Below are positions 33,175 to 45,946 of a DNA stretch of 64,000 nucleotides, piece by piece (positions within the stretch are counted from its first letter, which is position 1; every line of letters starts with the position of its first letter). The position numbers and the translations under genes were made by a program. The notes below the pieces were generated by a model. The model saw only the letters and a program-made list of their open reading frames with translations. It had not been told where the DNA came from and did not search any database. Origin of the DNA: Malaya genurostris. Lineage: Eukaryota > Arthropoda > Insecta > Diptera > Culicidae. Location of the stretch: NCBI RefSeq assembly GCF_030247185.1, contig NC_080571.1, positions 5,639,001 through 5,703,000 of the forward strand, given 5' to 3'.

Positions 33175-33967
33175 TCACACTAAAATTTAATTTCTTTGTT
33201 CGGTAATATTTTTGACGAAAAATTTCGGTAATCTATAGAAATGACCGATATTTCGATACATGAGTTTTAGTTTACAATAATTATGCAAATTTTTACCGGG
33301 CGATCAGTTTTACGTAAATTTCCATTACTGAATTTTGTAAATAGATATACAATTCATACGGTAAATCTGAATAGTCGTCGAGTACGGTAAAAACCATACT
33401 GTGAAAACTGATTGTCGTGAAACTAACAGTTATAAAAAAATTCAGTAAGTGTCTTTTTATTAACCAAACGAGAAAAAATATTGAAGAGTTCATCGAATGG
33501 ATTGAGGTACAGGTGCTAAAGTATTTAAAACATTAGAACCAGAAAATAATTTTGTATTACTTGTCCACTTGCTGCCTACACAAATCATTCGAGGTAATTT
33601 CTGGTGGACTCGACGGATTATGCAGTGTTTTGGAAGGCGCTCATAAACTCAGCCGGAACATTTGACCCTTTTTTTCGTGGAATAAAACCATAGCCACAAC
33701 AGGTTGAAATTTTCTGCATTCGTTTATGTGAATTTGTGTTGTTTTTCGAAATCCGGAAATCCAGAATTTGAACCAAAGGAAAACAAACAAACAAAAAATT
33801 ACCGAGCAAACAGATCCATTTGGTTTACAGTTTACGGTAGTTGTTTGACAGTTCAACAATTACTGAACGATCGGTAATCAATTCAATTACCAAACTGATT
33901 ACCGAATGTTCAGCTGTTGAAAATTCGGTAAAAAATTACCGAATTCTGCAAAATTTTCTAAGTGTGA
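33175..33967. repeat. TA-flanked inverted-repeat element, 793 bp
   Basis: Left end TA-TCACACTAAAATTTAATT and right end (reverse complement) TCACACTTAGAAAATTTT are followed inward by TTCGGTAAT at both ends. TA dinucleotides flank the element (33173-33174, 33968-33969), as expected for a Tc1/mariner-type or similar cut-and-paste element. The interior is rich in CGGTAA/TTACCG words. There is no transposase, so it is non-autonomous. Confidence 0.7.
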
Positions 33968-33969
33968 TA

Positions 33970-34410
33970 TACACAGGAAGATTTTATTTCGCAGTTCGGT
34001 AATTTCTTTGACGAAAGCTTTCGATAAACATCAGAAATAACCAAATTTCCGGTACACGAATTTTAGTTTATAAAAATTATGCAAATTTTTACAGTACGAT
34101 CAGTTCCACGCAATATTTTTACAAAATTCTGGTAAAAAAACATAATTGATACGGTAAATATGAATAGTAATCGAATACGGTAAAAAACATACCGTCCACA
34201 CTGTAAAATAATTTTCGATTACCGCACTTCCAACGAAACTAACTGTCAAACAATAACCATTGGAGAATTTTGAACGCGTAGAATTGAAATCATTCTAAAA
34301 AAATGATTCATCGAGTGAAGATTAAAAAAAAATTACCGAACCGTCCGTTAGTTGACACCACTGAATTTACTGAATATTCGGTAGTTGTTTGACAACTGAA
34401 AACGACTAAA
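33970..34410. repeat. Adjacent partial copy of the 33175 element family
   Basis: The segment repeats, with divergence, the left half of the preceding element: TTCGGTAAT, TTTGACGAAA, ACACGAATTTTAGTTTA, AATTATGCAAATTTTTAC and GGTAAAAAACATACCG. It directly abuts it, suggesting insertion of one family member beside or into another. Confidence 0.6.
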
Positions 34411-34439
34411 AAAGACGCCCTAAAACGGTATTCAAAACA

Positions 34440-37190
34440 TGGAGGATACGCACTGCGTAATTAATATGTGCAGATCAATCAATTATACAAGAAAACTGTC
34501 AAGCGTTGTCATATCAACTACTTAAAAAATGTACAACGGAAATTGAAATCCAATCCGAAGTCTTTTTGGAAACACGTGAACGAGCCAAAGAAGGAGTCTG
34601 AGTTACCTTCTATAATGAAGTTTGGAGAGTTTACTGGTTCGTGTAAGCGGGAAATCTGCCAGCTTTTTTCGGAAAAATTTTCTCGTGCCTTTACAAACGA
34701 AACCTTAAGCCCGGAGCAAATTACACTCGCCGCGCTTAACGTTCCAGAATCTAATAATTCCTTAAATCTCATTCATATTGACGAGGATTCGATTCGGACG
34801 GCAATCTATTTATTTATTTATTTACAATCAACAGACACAATTTGGTCCTAATGATAATTCCTAATAATATTCAGAAAATTTGTACGTATTCTGCTTCGTG
34901 ACACATTAAAATCATACCCAGATGAAACGCGGTTGAACGATCTCTGTAAACCAATAATAGAACCGTTTGCGCCATAGTTGGTACGTCGTATAGGAAGTCG
35001 AAGAAAAGCACTGTTGCGGAGAGCTCTGGGTCGCACATTAATATTAATTTCGTTGAGCAAAACGGGACAGTCGATCCTACCGTTGAATATATCTGCTATT
35101 ATCAAAGCGCGTGATAATTCTCGTCGCACTTGTAATGTGTCGAGACCCATTAATAACCCGCGACTTTCATAACTAGGTAGTTGATGAGGATCGGTCCACG
35201 GCAATCGACGAAGAGCGAAGCGAACGAATCTACGCTGTATTCCCTCAATTCTATGAGCACCGTTCAGGTAGCATGGGTTCCAAACTGCCGAGCAATATTC
35301 GAGAGTTGAACGAACAAGCGAGCAGTAAAGCGATTTTAGACAGTGTATGTCTGTGAAGTGCTTAGTTATTCTCATTAAGAATCCTAAGCTACGGGAAGCT
35401 TTAGCTACAATGTAACTGATGTGATGCTTGAATGTAAGTTGCTCATCGAGATGGACGCCAAGATCCTTAACGCTAGTAGATCTTCCAATCGAGGATCCAT
35501 CCAGAAAGTATTCGACATGCAATGGCATTTTTCTCCTCGTGAACGTAATGGCCGAGCATTTGTCTGGATTTACAATCATACGGTTAACTTTACACCAATC
35601 TGCGAAGATTACCAATTGCCGCTGGAGAAAGGCTACGTCTTCTAAGTTGCGGATGATGTGATAGATCTTGACATCATCAGCAAACGATAAGCGAGGACCT
35701 TCCAAGGCAAAATTGACATCATTGAAGTACAGTAAAAATATTAACGGTCCTAGATGACTACCCTGTGGTATTCCGGATGATGCGAGGAACTCTCCGGAAG
35801 TATGATCGTCAATTTTAACTGCTAAACGACGATTCCTAAGATACGACTGCAACCAACGAAGAATGTTCGAACTGAATCCAAGTCTGTCCAACTTAGCAAC
35901 CGTGATGTCGTGGTTGATTATATCGAAAGCGGAGGAAAGATCTGTGTAGATAACGTCCGTTTGTAAACCGTTAGACATTGCATCAAACACATAAGACAAA
36001 AACTTAAGACGCTTGCATGAAGTCGTCTACCTCCTCTGCCTCTAACGGCTTACCGGCAGTTATATTGAAAAATTGCTCGACTGGTGTAATTGCTCCCCTT
36101 TGTCGACTATTTCGGATGTCACTCTCTAAAGAAGTTTTTCTCAACTTATGGAAATCTTCTTTTATGTTCCCAGTGTATAAAAAAGGTGACAAAAAAGACG
36201 TGAACAATTACCGTGGCATCACATCGCTTAGTGCAGTTCCTATACTGTTTGAAACGGTTATTCTGGTACCGATTTTCAACCACTGCAAGCAATATATTGT
36301 TGACACTCAACATGGTTTTATGTCTAAGCGCTCCACAACCACCAACCTAGCCCAGTAGATGCAGGTTTTCTTCAACGACAGTTGTTGAGCTTCGCCGAGT
36401 GGTGTAAAGTAAACCGTATGAAATTGAATTTTGACAAATGCTCGACCATCACATCCTCGAAGAAGAAAGAGCCATTTCATTTTGATTACTTTCTGGAAGG
36501 ATCCCAGATAGTCAGAACGACGTGTGTTAAAGACCTTAGTGTCTTTCTCGATGAGCAACTGGCATTCAAGCAACACCTCAGCTATATCCTTTCTCGCAAC
36601 CTAGGATTTGTAATGAGGATGGCTAAACATTTTACAGACGTGCGCTGTTTAAAATCTCTGTTTTGCTCGCTTGTTTGTTCATCCCTGGAGTACTGTTCTG
36701 TCGTTTGGAACCCTCACTACATAAACGGAGCTCATAGAATCGAATCGATACAACGCAGATTCATTCGCTTCGCTCTACGGCGCTTACCGTGGAACAACCC
36801 TCACCAACTACCAAGCTACGAAAGTCGCGGGTTATTAATCTGTCTCGATACACTACAAGTTCGTCGAGATGTTGCACGTGCTTTATTGATAGCAGATGTT
36901 TTGACCGATAGGATTGACTGCCCTGCTTTGCTCCGCGAAATTAATATCAACGTCCGACCCCGGGCTCTTCGCAACAGTGCATTTCTTCGACTTCCTTTAC
37001 GACGAACTAACTACGGTGCTAGCAATGCTATTATTGGCTTGCAGAGATCATTCAACCGCGTTTCATCAGGATTCGACTTCAATCTATCACGCAGTAGGAT
37101 ACTTGGAAATTTTTTTATATATTACTAGCAATTATCATTAGGCCAATATTGTGTCTGTTGATTATACCTAAATAAATAAATAAATTAAAC
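34440..37190 (+). mobile_element. Older copy of the non-LTR family, split by a younger copy
   Basis: Plus-strand remnants encode an upstream linker (SFWKHVNEPKKESELPSI; 34468-34805). After the interruption come the start of the RT (MFPVYKKGDKKDVNNYRGIT; 36004-36358) and the RT C-terminus from FAEWCKVNRM onward (36382-37128). The central RT with the catalytic block is deleted around 36360. The C-terminal part is similar to, but clearly diverged from, the 383-aa copies. It ends with TAAATAAATAAATAAAT at about 37180. Its frame is broken. Confidence 0.85.
34806..36003 (-). mobile_element. 5'-truncated non-LTR retrotransposon, copy 2, nested in its older relative
   Basis: The minus-strand frame 35999-34848 encodes the same 383 residues as copy 1 at 2002-3153. 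By eye I find one synonymous difference (a Gly codon GGA here, GGG in copy 1 near 2503). Both copies begin at the same base (GTTTTTGTCTTATG) and end in a TAAA tract. It is inserted antisense in the older element. Catalytic FADDVKIY is intact, but no N-terminal RT or endonuclease is present. Confidence 0.9.
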
Positions 37191-37575
37191 CTTCTCTGTA
37201 TATTATAAGTGCAGTGATATTTTCACGGTACGCGACAATCAGACTACAAACTGTGTATTTTATCCGGCAGCAAAGAGTTTATTCAAATATTGTAGGAAGC
37301 TAATCAGAACTTAAAAGATATGAAAAATATGAATTCCAAAAATAAAATACATGTTTGAATATTTATGCATCTGAATATTCTCGAGGGAATCGGAAATGTT
37401 AGTTCCAATCTTCCATCAACACCCTACAGTTATAAATTACCAATAATTTATTTTATAGTAACTACAAATTTCACTGTTGAGTAATGTAAGTGTATAATAT
37501 AGATTTACGGATTCAGAATATTTCGTTTAGTAATCTCTTACCTTTCTACTAATATTATGTGCTCTCTTGCTATCC
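37191..37575. other. Intergenic, 3' region of the row-like gene
   Basis: No gene seen. Likely includes the 3' UTR of the minus-strand row-like gene. Confidence 0.4.
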
Positions 37576-40500
37576 CTAGAAGCCACCTTCCTGTTGGTCG
37601 TACTCTCCCTGGTCGGTGTCCATCTGAGGAACCCGAGGCGTAGCCAACGATTGATAGTCATCCTTCAGCTGGGGTGTCCTGTCGGTGTCCTGCTGCTGTT
37701 GCGCAAGTACCGACGGCGGACCCAAATCATCTAATGAGAGCTGTGTGTTGAACTGTTCATTTCCCGTTCCAGCGATGTTATAAAGAGACTGCGAAGGATC
37801 ATACGCAATCGAAGTAGTGTCGCCACCTGAAAATCCCGCTTGTTCTGAGGTTGAAGCCTCCGGCTCGCTTTCCACAACAGCAGATGGAGCCTGTTCGGAA
37901 ACGTCATCACCGCCTTCATCATCACGGCGAACCAAACCAAGCATGTCCAGCATGTTGCGTTTGACGGTATTCTCTTGACATGCTTCGACAGTCGGATAAA
38001 CACTCTTCCGATCACAGGTGACCAAATGACGAGCTAGGGCGTTTCCATCTGATGAGGAAAAACCACAGATGCAATGCATCTCTGCATCCAACTGGAATAC
38101 AGAATAATCGGAAGTAGCATTTGGATTGCACGATGTCGTGTGGCCCACTATTGACGGAAGACAGGCCGTTTTGAAGGTGCACTTTAAGCACTTTACCAAA
38201 CCACTGCAAAAAAGCAAGAAAATATACTTGACAACTCTCGTTCTTCTTCTTCTACTACCAGAATGCTTCACTCACATTATGTGGTTATCCTCGTCGAAAT
38301 CATTATCACACTCGAGGCAAACTTTTCCGCAGGCCATATTCAGTGTCAAGCTGCCGTACGACTCAATCGTTTTGAATGTAGTCAGTTCTTTCTGGACCAC
38401 AGCCTTGAACTAAATTTAGGACACAGGAAACGTTCGAATATAATTTTCAAAATATATTAATTAATAGTCATTGTTAACAATCTTACTTTTGGTTTGGGGA
38501 TGTTTGTCGACGATTTCGTGATGGGTTTGATGCTCGTGAATGATTTCGTGACCACGTGAGCGAATAATCCGTGCACCTTGAGAGCTCCCCGTGTGATGAA
38601 ACTGAGAGCACACTTGGTGCACTTTTTCGCCAAAGTCTTATTGAAATGTGCTTTCAGGTGCTTCATAAAGTCGCTCACGTTTTCTGCGATAGGCCCGTCA
38701 CTATTGCACACCAGTGTCATTTTGAGACAGAACGGACACTGAATCAGCCCGGACTGGTTGTGTTTCTGGTAGAAATGATCGATTGTTAGATGATGCGAGG
38801 AACTCTTATAGTCGCAACCGGCACACTTGTAGGGCAGTTCCATCTGCAGATGATTTTTCTGTAAATGGGACGCTAACATTTGTGTTGTCCCGAATCGTTG
38901 CTAGAATAGAGAGAGAATCAAACAGTTCATCAGTACACACTCGTAATCACCAAATGCACCATATTTTCATACCTCGCAAATTAAACAGTTGAACGTGGAA
39001 GCGACTGAATTCTTTGTCTCCAAAGAGTGAATCAAGATCGTGTGCTTCTTGAGTGCATCTTCGGTTCCCCAATTCTCCAGACAGTAGCGACATTGCACCT
39101 GTCCGTCCTGGATGGGATTGGCGTGCCGGAACAGATGGTCCTGGAAGTCTACATTGTTCCGGAAGGTAGTCGGACATTCCGGACAGGTGACGTTGAAATC
39201 GGCCGGTTCGGCTCCTTCCTTCACTTCCGTGTCGACCGTATCTAGCTGTCCGTAGTAATAGGATTCCAGTGGAACCAGTTCTTCCTTCTCCTCTGGTGGT
39301 GGGCGAGACTTTTTCGCTGGAGCACTACTGACCAACGCTGCCGATTTCTCCTCTTCGCGCTTCAGCTTTTTCAAAATGATTTTTTTCGGGGCTTCCGGAG
39401 CCGGTGGTGGTGGGGGAGCTAGAAATTAGGCGGGGTCATATATTCACCAATTGCATCAACTAGATCGCTCGATTCACAATCGTTCAGAGATACTCAATGC
39501 TGAAAGATGGCTAAGACTGTGTACCATAGAAAATATTTCTCTACTGTAACTCAACGATCGACGGATCTGGTTTCGTTTGATATTTATAGAACGAAGTTTT
39601 TTCAATAAAGTTTTTTTTATTCGAAAATTGAATTTTACATCGTCAATTAACAGAAAAGGTACTGGGAGCAACAAAATTGAAACGTCACTAAACCCTTGGT
39701 TTATACTCGTAATACAACTTAAAATGTTACATATTTTTTGCCGTTTCAAGTGGCCGGTCGCTATTTTTGTGTGTGTTCTTTTTCTTATCTCTGATACTCT
39801 GTGTGTCTCTATCTGAATCCTGAACTTTTTGGAAAACATTTCTCTCTTTCAAGAATTTATCAATTAGCTGAAAGAAAAAAGAAATGAAAAATAGGTGATT
39901 GGTGAGATTGAAGTGAAAAAAAGCGAAACGTTGAACTGATGAAATGGAAAAAATAACTAACGCTAACGGCCACAGACTTTCACTCCTTTTTTTGCTAAAC
40001 CGGGCCTAGTCGCGAATTAAAACAAAAAAATGTTAAGACACCAGAGGATGGAGCTTCTATAATACAAGAAATCTATCGAATTCAATTGATTTTGAGAAAT
40101 ATTTTCTATGTAATGTGATATTAACATTGGTCGGATGGGGAATGCTTATATTATTAAATCTAATGGTTGATTTGGCAGATTTCTATATTTCTCAGGAGAT
40201 AAAGAAAGAATTGCAGTGCTTGATAGCATTGATATATCACAACTTCTTTTACTTGAAAAAAAACTCTCTTTTATCATCAATTATATGGGAATTATTGATA
40301 ATTGTAATAGTACAATGCGTTGATCGTTCAGAAATTTAGGTGGAAACAATTGTAGTCAGTTATTAAATGAAAATATATAGGTCATCGTTTTTATGATAGC
40401 ATAAACTATAGTCAACAGTTATTTCAATATTCGAGTCACCACATTATTACTTGATGATACAAATTGAACAATATTCTTATACACATGTACGTACTCGACT

Positions 40501-43500
40501 AGAGTCGTCAAACAAAACAACACAAAAGGATACCTTAGTAATACGATGTGTTTCATGTGATTAAATTAAGGTAACCAGTTCGTAAAAAAAGCTTTCGTTA
40601 TTTGGAATTTAGATCGCAACACAAGTGAGAAAGTTGTTTGTGTAATGAATATTGTAAAACCTATTCATTGGATATTTTCGAAACGAAAGGGATGATTAAA
40701 CGCCGGAAAACGATGTTTGAGGTCTTTTCAAAATTCAGGACTGTGTCTTCCGGTACATTGATATTCCTTGAAAACCCTTACAATATGGATAGTTTTGGAA
40801 CGAATTTTAAGATTAGGTGTACAAAAACAACTTTTTAATTCGTTTCGAAATCCAAGATGGTACTTCCGGTATTTTGACATTGCTGTAGATCCATTACAAT
40901 GTGGGTGTTTTCGGAAAGGATTTGATGAATTTGATGCTGGAAAACGATGTTTGCAATTTTCGGAACAATTCTGACGAGTTTATGGCAAACAACGATGTTT
41001 GAGGTAATTTGAAAATCCATTGGTGATTTCCGGTCAAGCGATATTCTTTGAAAGCCTTTATTGCATGGGTATTGTCGAAACGGGGTCGATGAGTAGACGC
41101 CGTTTGAGGTCGTTTCCAAATCCGACTTCCGGATGTTCGCAAAATAATATTTCAGAACATTTCAAAATCCAAGATCGATTTTTTCGTTCTATGAGTGAAA
41201 TAAAAAAAATACGGGGGTATTTGCTACGCATTGAACCATTCGCTCTAAAACACCATTTATTATTATATTTGAGTACATATGTTTCAAATATCAATGAACC
41301 GGAAGTCGGTATCTTGGATTTCGTAACTACCTCAATCATCGTTTTACGATATCTACTCATCAAATCCGTTCCGAAAGTACCCATATTCTAATGGTTTTCG
41401 AGAGAAATCAATTAGATTACACTGAGGTCTTTTTTCACGTGAAGGATACGTACCGCGTAATAAAAACGCGTAACTTCGGAAATCCGCGTAAAAAAATCTG
41501 CAAACTAAAGAAAAAAAATTTTGATGCCAAATATCTTAGAAATGGATGAAACGTCCAGATTCGGTGTAATCTCGAAAAAAAATTTTTTTTGTGAAAATCG
41601 ACTTTGGGACAATTCAAAATCGAAAAAAAAACTTATGATGCCGAAAAACAATCGCGTAACTTCGGAAATCGGCGTAAAAAGAGACCCCAGTGTAATCGTT
41701 TTCCGGTATCTACGCACCAAATCTGTACCGAAAAGACCCATCTTGTTAGGACTTTCGAAGAATTTCAATGAGCAGGAAATCGCCATTTTGGGTTTCAGAA
41801 CAACCTTAAACATTGTTTTTCGGCATTCTCTCATCAAAATTATTCCTAAAATACCTATGCTTTAAAGAATATCAATATACCAGAAGTCCTCATCGTGGAT
41901 TTCGAAACGAGATCAAATACTAGTCAAATTCGTTCCGAAAACACAAATAATCGAAAGCCGGCATTATCTGACTTAAATGTTTATGCTGAATATCGGTAAA
42001 AAATGCCAAGATTTGTACAGCCGAGTCCTCGGTAAAATGTATAATTGCAAAATCGACAGGTGGCATTGAATGACAAGTGTTTCAACGAATTTTAAGTAAA
42101 AACCAACACAACGTTCGAAATCTTTGCAAACGGATTTGCTGATAAAGCTATATTTATTGTTTACTGACAAGTTCAGGTCGTCAAAAGGTGTGATAGCTAA
42201 GTGCTCACAAGTTCCTATCTCATTCCTCCCCGTATGTCTATGATGAAATTTGGTCAATAGAATAACGTCGACAGGATGAATGCTATCACCTTCTGCGTTA
42301 GTAGCAGAATGAGACGGTGCTAATTGGTGTGTATGTAAAAAGCAAAGCCTTGGTATTAACATTCCTGTAGTGGAATTTGACCTTCTGTTTCAACAGACTT
42401 CGCAGCCGATTCAGAGTGTACAGAACCATTGCATAGCTGGTGCTACGATTCTACTGACACTACGCATCCTTCCAAGTCGGAGCTCGAACATACGACAACT
42501 GGTTTGTAAGACCACTGTCCTATGCATTGAACCGCCAACCCGGGTTTGTATGTGAGAATTCATTTGAAACGCGAAAACTTTTGGAAAACGCTTCAAAAAG
42601 GTCAAGTATTTCGTCATGTATTCCTATTGCTGAAGTCTATTGATCTCCTTAATGTGACTTTAAATGGTCAACTTGTTTTCATAAAAACAGTCTACAACAT
42701 TCCTTGCCATTCATAAATTAGCATTTTTCATATCATCTTTATATAATTTGACGTATAAAGCAAAATACGCCTTATAAAGTACGAATAATTATTTGGGTAT
42801 AAATAGAAATTGAATTGTTTTATGCAGGAGCGTCTATAGCAGAACCAAGACTGAAGGTTTGGAAGAAATGAAACATTGAATGCAAACTCGAGTATTGGTG
42901 CGATTGCAAAATGTTAATTATTCATACAAAACTGAAGAACATAAACTAAATACGCGTCGATTGCTTGTCAATTGCAAGGGACGACGATGTAAATTTTTTA
43001 TAACTAAATTGACAGAATGTGTTTTCCTTATTTTGCAGAGAATATTTAAATTGAGCATCAGAGAACATTGTTCAATAGATTTCATTACAATTCGAATTCG
43101 AAAAAAAAAATTCACAAATAAGGATCTTAGAATGACTTTTTTTCAGTTTTATTAACTTTAGAGAAATATTTCTTTTTCGAAACAAGCGCTACACTTCATA
43201 TTCACGTGTTTGCCAAATCGTGAAAACCCCTTCCGTATCACTATTCCCTGCAACCCCGTTATTTATTCGAAAGTATAAAAAAATCTTTGAGACTCTTCAT
43301 ATAAATCTATCAGAAAATTAAGATTCTCGCGTTTGTCTGTCAGCGAAAAAAATTACTGTTTTATCTCGCCGTATGTTTCACACACTCAAATGTTGCTCAA
43401 ACAATTGCTTACTATTTCAATTATCGACGTGAACATTTCAAAAGGTCAATTGAACCAATGAGAGTTTCTCTTTGTTTACTTTCTGTTCTCTTAATAATTC

Positions 43501-45946
43501 CTTAATTTTCACAATTACTCACAAAATATTCGTGTAGGCTGAAAACCAATATTTTCATTTTTCTAACAGTATTAGATATGTAACGAACATTTGTATAACA
43601 ACGGAAATATAAACAGAAGAGAAAGCAAACAAAGAGAATCTGTTAATTGGTTTTAGCCCCTTTTGAAATATGTTTTTGGATTTTTGATGTTTTTGGATTT
43701 TCGTTATTTAATTAACTATTTTGAATCTCTCGCAATTGTTTAACAAAAGATTACCCTTGATTTCGATAATAAATTCAAAAATTGAAAAGCCGCCCAGTAC
43801 CGTTTCAAACCCAAACCAGATAACCCGTACCATGAATTGTAGATATCTTAACATGTAAAAACATCCCCTGAACTAATACAGATGTACTATTGCGAAAATT
43901 TTCACCACAAATCTCAGCAAACAAAATGATATACTAACATGGTTCCTTCGGTTTACGTCCTCGCTTGGCCCCCATTGGTTTCGGCGAACTGAACGACTCG
44001 ATCGGATATGTCCAATGCTTGAATGGATCAGCGGCCGCCTGAGGAAATCAACAAAAAAATTAATTTTATATTTCAATTACCCGTAGGCAACGGAAGGAGG
44101 ACACTACCTTGTTCAGCCGGGTCACCAGGTTATCCTTCGTCTCGATCTTGGTCTGCTCGGCTATATGCATTACAATGTGATCGAATGCTTGACCAGGGGA
44201 AACCCCAAACGATTCACGCCACACCAGTTCATTCAAGAACTGCTGAATAATTTGCCGGGATAGTAGCGACAATGTATTCTGGAACATGCGTGGGACAATG
44301 CGACGCAAATAATCCATGATGTTCGCGTTGCTGTTTTTATTGTTTGCGTCCGCTGGAGAAACTTGTTGAACGATCTTATAGCCCATGTTATTTAAAGTGC
44401 CCTTGTCTACTGTAAGATCCGTCAGAATGACACTATCTTTGTGCACCCATCCACTTAATGGTTCCAAGATTTTTGAGAATCGTTTTTTGTAGTTACGTTC
44501 ACCGTCACTTAGCGGCTCTACGGCACGCAGCCGAACCAGTTTGGCCTCAGGATCAAGCACACCTAACACCTCCACCTTAACTTGCCGCTGTTGACCATCC
44601 TAAAAATCCAACAAATAAAAATCTATTTTAGCACAGCAATAAAAAATTCTTACCTGAGTGGTCGTTCCAAGCGAAATCACACCAACTTCAATCTTTTTGC
44701 CGATTCCTCCCAATAATTTCATATGCTGACTGAGCGCCACGGAGCACACGGATCGTAGCCAAGTGTATAAACCTTTCACATACAAGTTGTCCACTTTAAC
44801 CCAGTTAACAACATTCGAAACATTGGTCTGACAACTCCAGTGGTAAATCAACTTCAGGATTACCGAGGGCGGATGAGGCGATCCCTCAAACAGTGATCCA
44901 TTGAAAACGGAGATAAACCTGGTTGGACAACATTCGCTTATCCAAACGTATCCTCCTGAATAAGGGAATTTTGAAGCATCCGAGTACATTCCCAGTTTAA
45001 GAGCCGTTCCGCGATGTACTAGACAAAACTGTTCCGACTTAACAAGACCTTGTTGTATTAGCCATTCGGTGAACTTCGTCGCGGTATGCATAAGAACATT
45101 TTTGACCTTGGCATCCAGTTGAGGACGATCAGCAGGAATTTTTTCAGTCGATCGTAGTGATGGTCTCGCGATGACTACCAAAGACGGGAACGTCTTACCT
45201 TGAATCTTACTAAACGAAATCTCTCTAGAATCTGCCAGAGGCTTGCCAGCATCATCTTTTGTGAGATCCACAATTGCCGTTGGTTCTGCAGTAATTTTCT
45301 TTCTTTCTTTATCTCCACCAACGAGTAATCCCCCAATCGAGGTTGCCTCCGTTGGTCGTACGTTGCTGGCCATAATACTCTGAGGCTTTTCCGGTTTCTT
45401 GGGCGTTTTCAAATCAACCTTCTTTTCGACAATCTTCTTATCTTCTTTTTTCTTTGGAATTTCCTTGGCAGCTGCTTCTTTAGCGGCCTTGCGCTTCATT
45501 TCTAATCGTTTTGATAGCGGAATATACTCTTCGTCCTCATCATCAGGGGCGAAGTCTCCTGCGTTGTCGGCATCCTCTGCTCTGTATTCTGATCTTCTAC
45601 TCTTTCGCTTACCAATATCCACCGGTGGCGAAGCACTGCGCTTTGATCCAGATGGTGTAGCGGGCGTAGGGGGTGGCGGTGGTGGTGGTTTCTTCTTAGC
45701 CAATGAAGTGATCGGTTTAGATATTTGTTCCAATCCCGGTACTGGTCCTAAAACCTGATAAGCAGTAAACACTTCTCCGGAAAAAATATTTTTTCCCCCA
45801 GCCTCTTTTACTAAATCTTTCAGCTTATTTCGAATATCATTGTGCTCTTTTTCGGCTTTCTCGTAGGCCGCCTTCTGGGCAGGACTTAGTTCATCCGGCC
45901 AGTACTCTAATCGCAGAGTAATTTCGTCCTCCGGCATGGGCGCCAT
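37576..45946 (-). CDS. row: Row-like (relative of woc / POGZ-related) zinc-finger, AT-hook chromatin protein, 1168 aa
   Basis: Minus-strand exons 45946-44654, 44599-44108, 44038-43939, 39418-38973, 38900-38487, 38409-38276 and 38203-37576 join in phase to 1168 residues. Residues 1-328 are charged and low complexity with a Lys/Glu coiled stretch. Residues about 329-563 resemble an IS1595/ISXO2 (Merlin) transposase core that lacks its catalytic acids. An AT-hook KRGRKP is at 620-625. C2H2 fingers include C707/C710/H723/H727, C738/C741/H754/H759 and one split by an intron (C773/C776 with H789/H794). More follow in exon 5 with the POGZ-like KKCTKCALSFITRGALKVHG. The tail is acidic with QQQQ. Drosophila Row acts with HP1c and WOC at active promoters (family knowledge). 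Intron 3 is 4.5 kb and repeat-filled. The assignment to row rather than another woc/POGZ relative is likely but not proven. Confidence 0.82.
40630..41960. repeat. Degenerate satellite-like array with inverted halves (row intron 3)
   Basis: Units of roughly 120-160 bp recur with the landmarks ACTTCCGGTA, TTGATATTCCTTGAAA, ACAATATGGGT, TTTTCGGAACG and AAAACGATGTTTGAGGT. From about 40630 to 41200 they read forward. From about 41280 on (CCGGAAGTCGGTATCTTGGA, ATCGTTTTACG, CCGAAAGTACCCAT) they read in reverse. A MITE interrupts the reversed half at 41420-41692. No coding function. Confidence 0.6.
41420..41692. repeat. MITE with CACTGRGGTCT ends and internal TTACGCG repeats (copy A)
   Basis: Ends CACTGAGGTCTTTTTT and AAAAAGAGACCCCAGTG form inverted repeats flanked by TA. 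The interior carries CGCGTAACTTCGGAAATCCG twice (once with CGGCG). A second family member is at 56337-56787. Inserted within the satellite-like array. Confidence 0.75.
42336..42540 (-). mobile_element. tRNA-derived SINE, Feilai-like
   Basis: Reading minus from 42540: GGTTGGCGGTTCAATGCATA, then a GTCTTACAAACCAGTTGTCG segment and a box-B-like TGTTCGAGCTCC are typical of a tRNA-related Pol III promoter. The body continues through GAATCGGCTGCGAAGTCTGT and ends CAAGGCTTTGCTTTTTA. This matches my recollection of the mosquito Feilai SINE group. It lies in row intron 3. Confidence 0.75.
42541..43938. other. Row intron 3, no further gene seen
   Basis: AT-rich intronic sequence with only short spurious frames. 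Confidence 0.4.

Noticed and set aside
34848..35999. Possible functional host reverse transcriptase gene
   Set aside because: Although open and near-identical to a second copy, it lacks the N-terminal RT and endonuclease and has a (TAAA)n tail, so it is a truncated retrotransposon.
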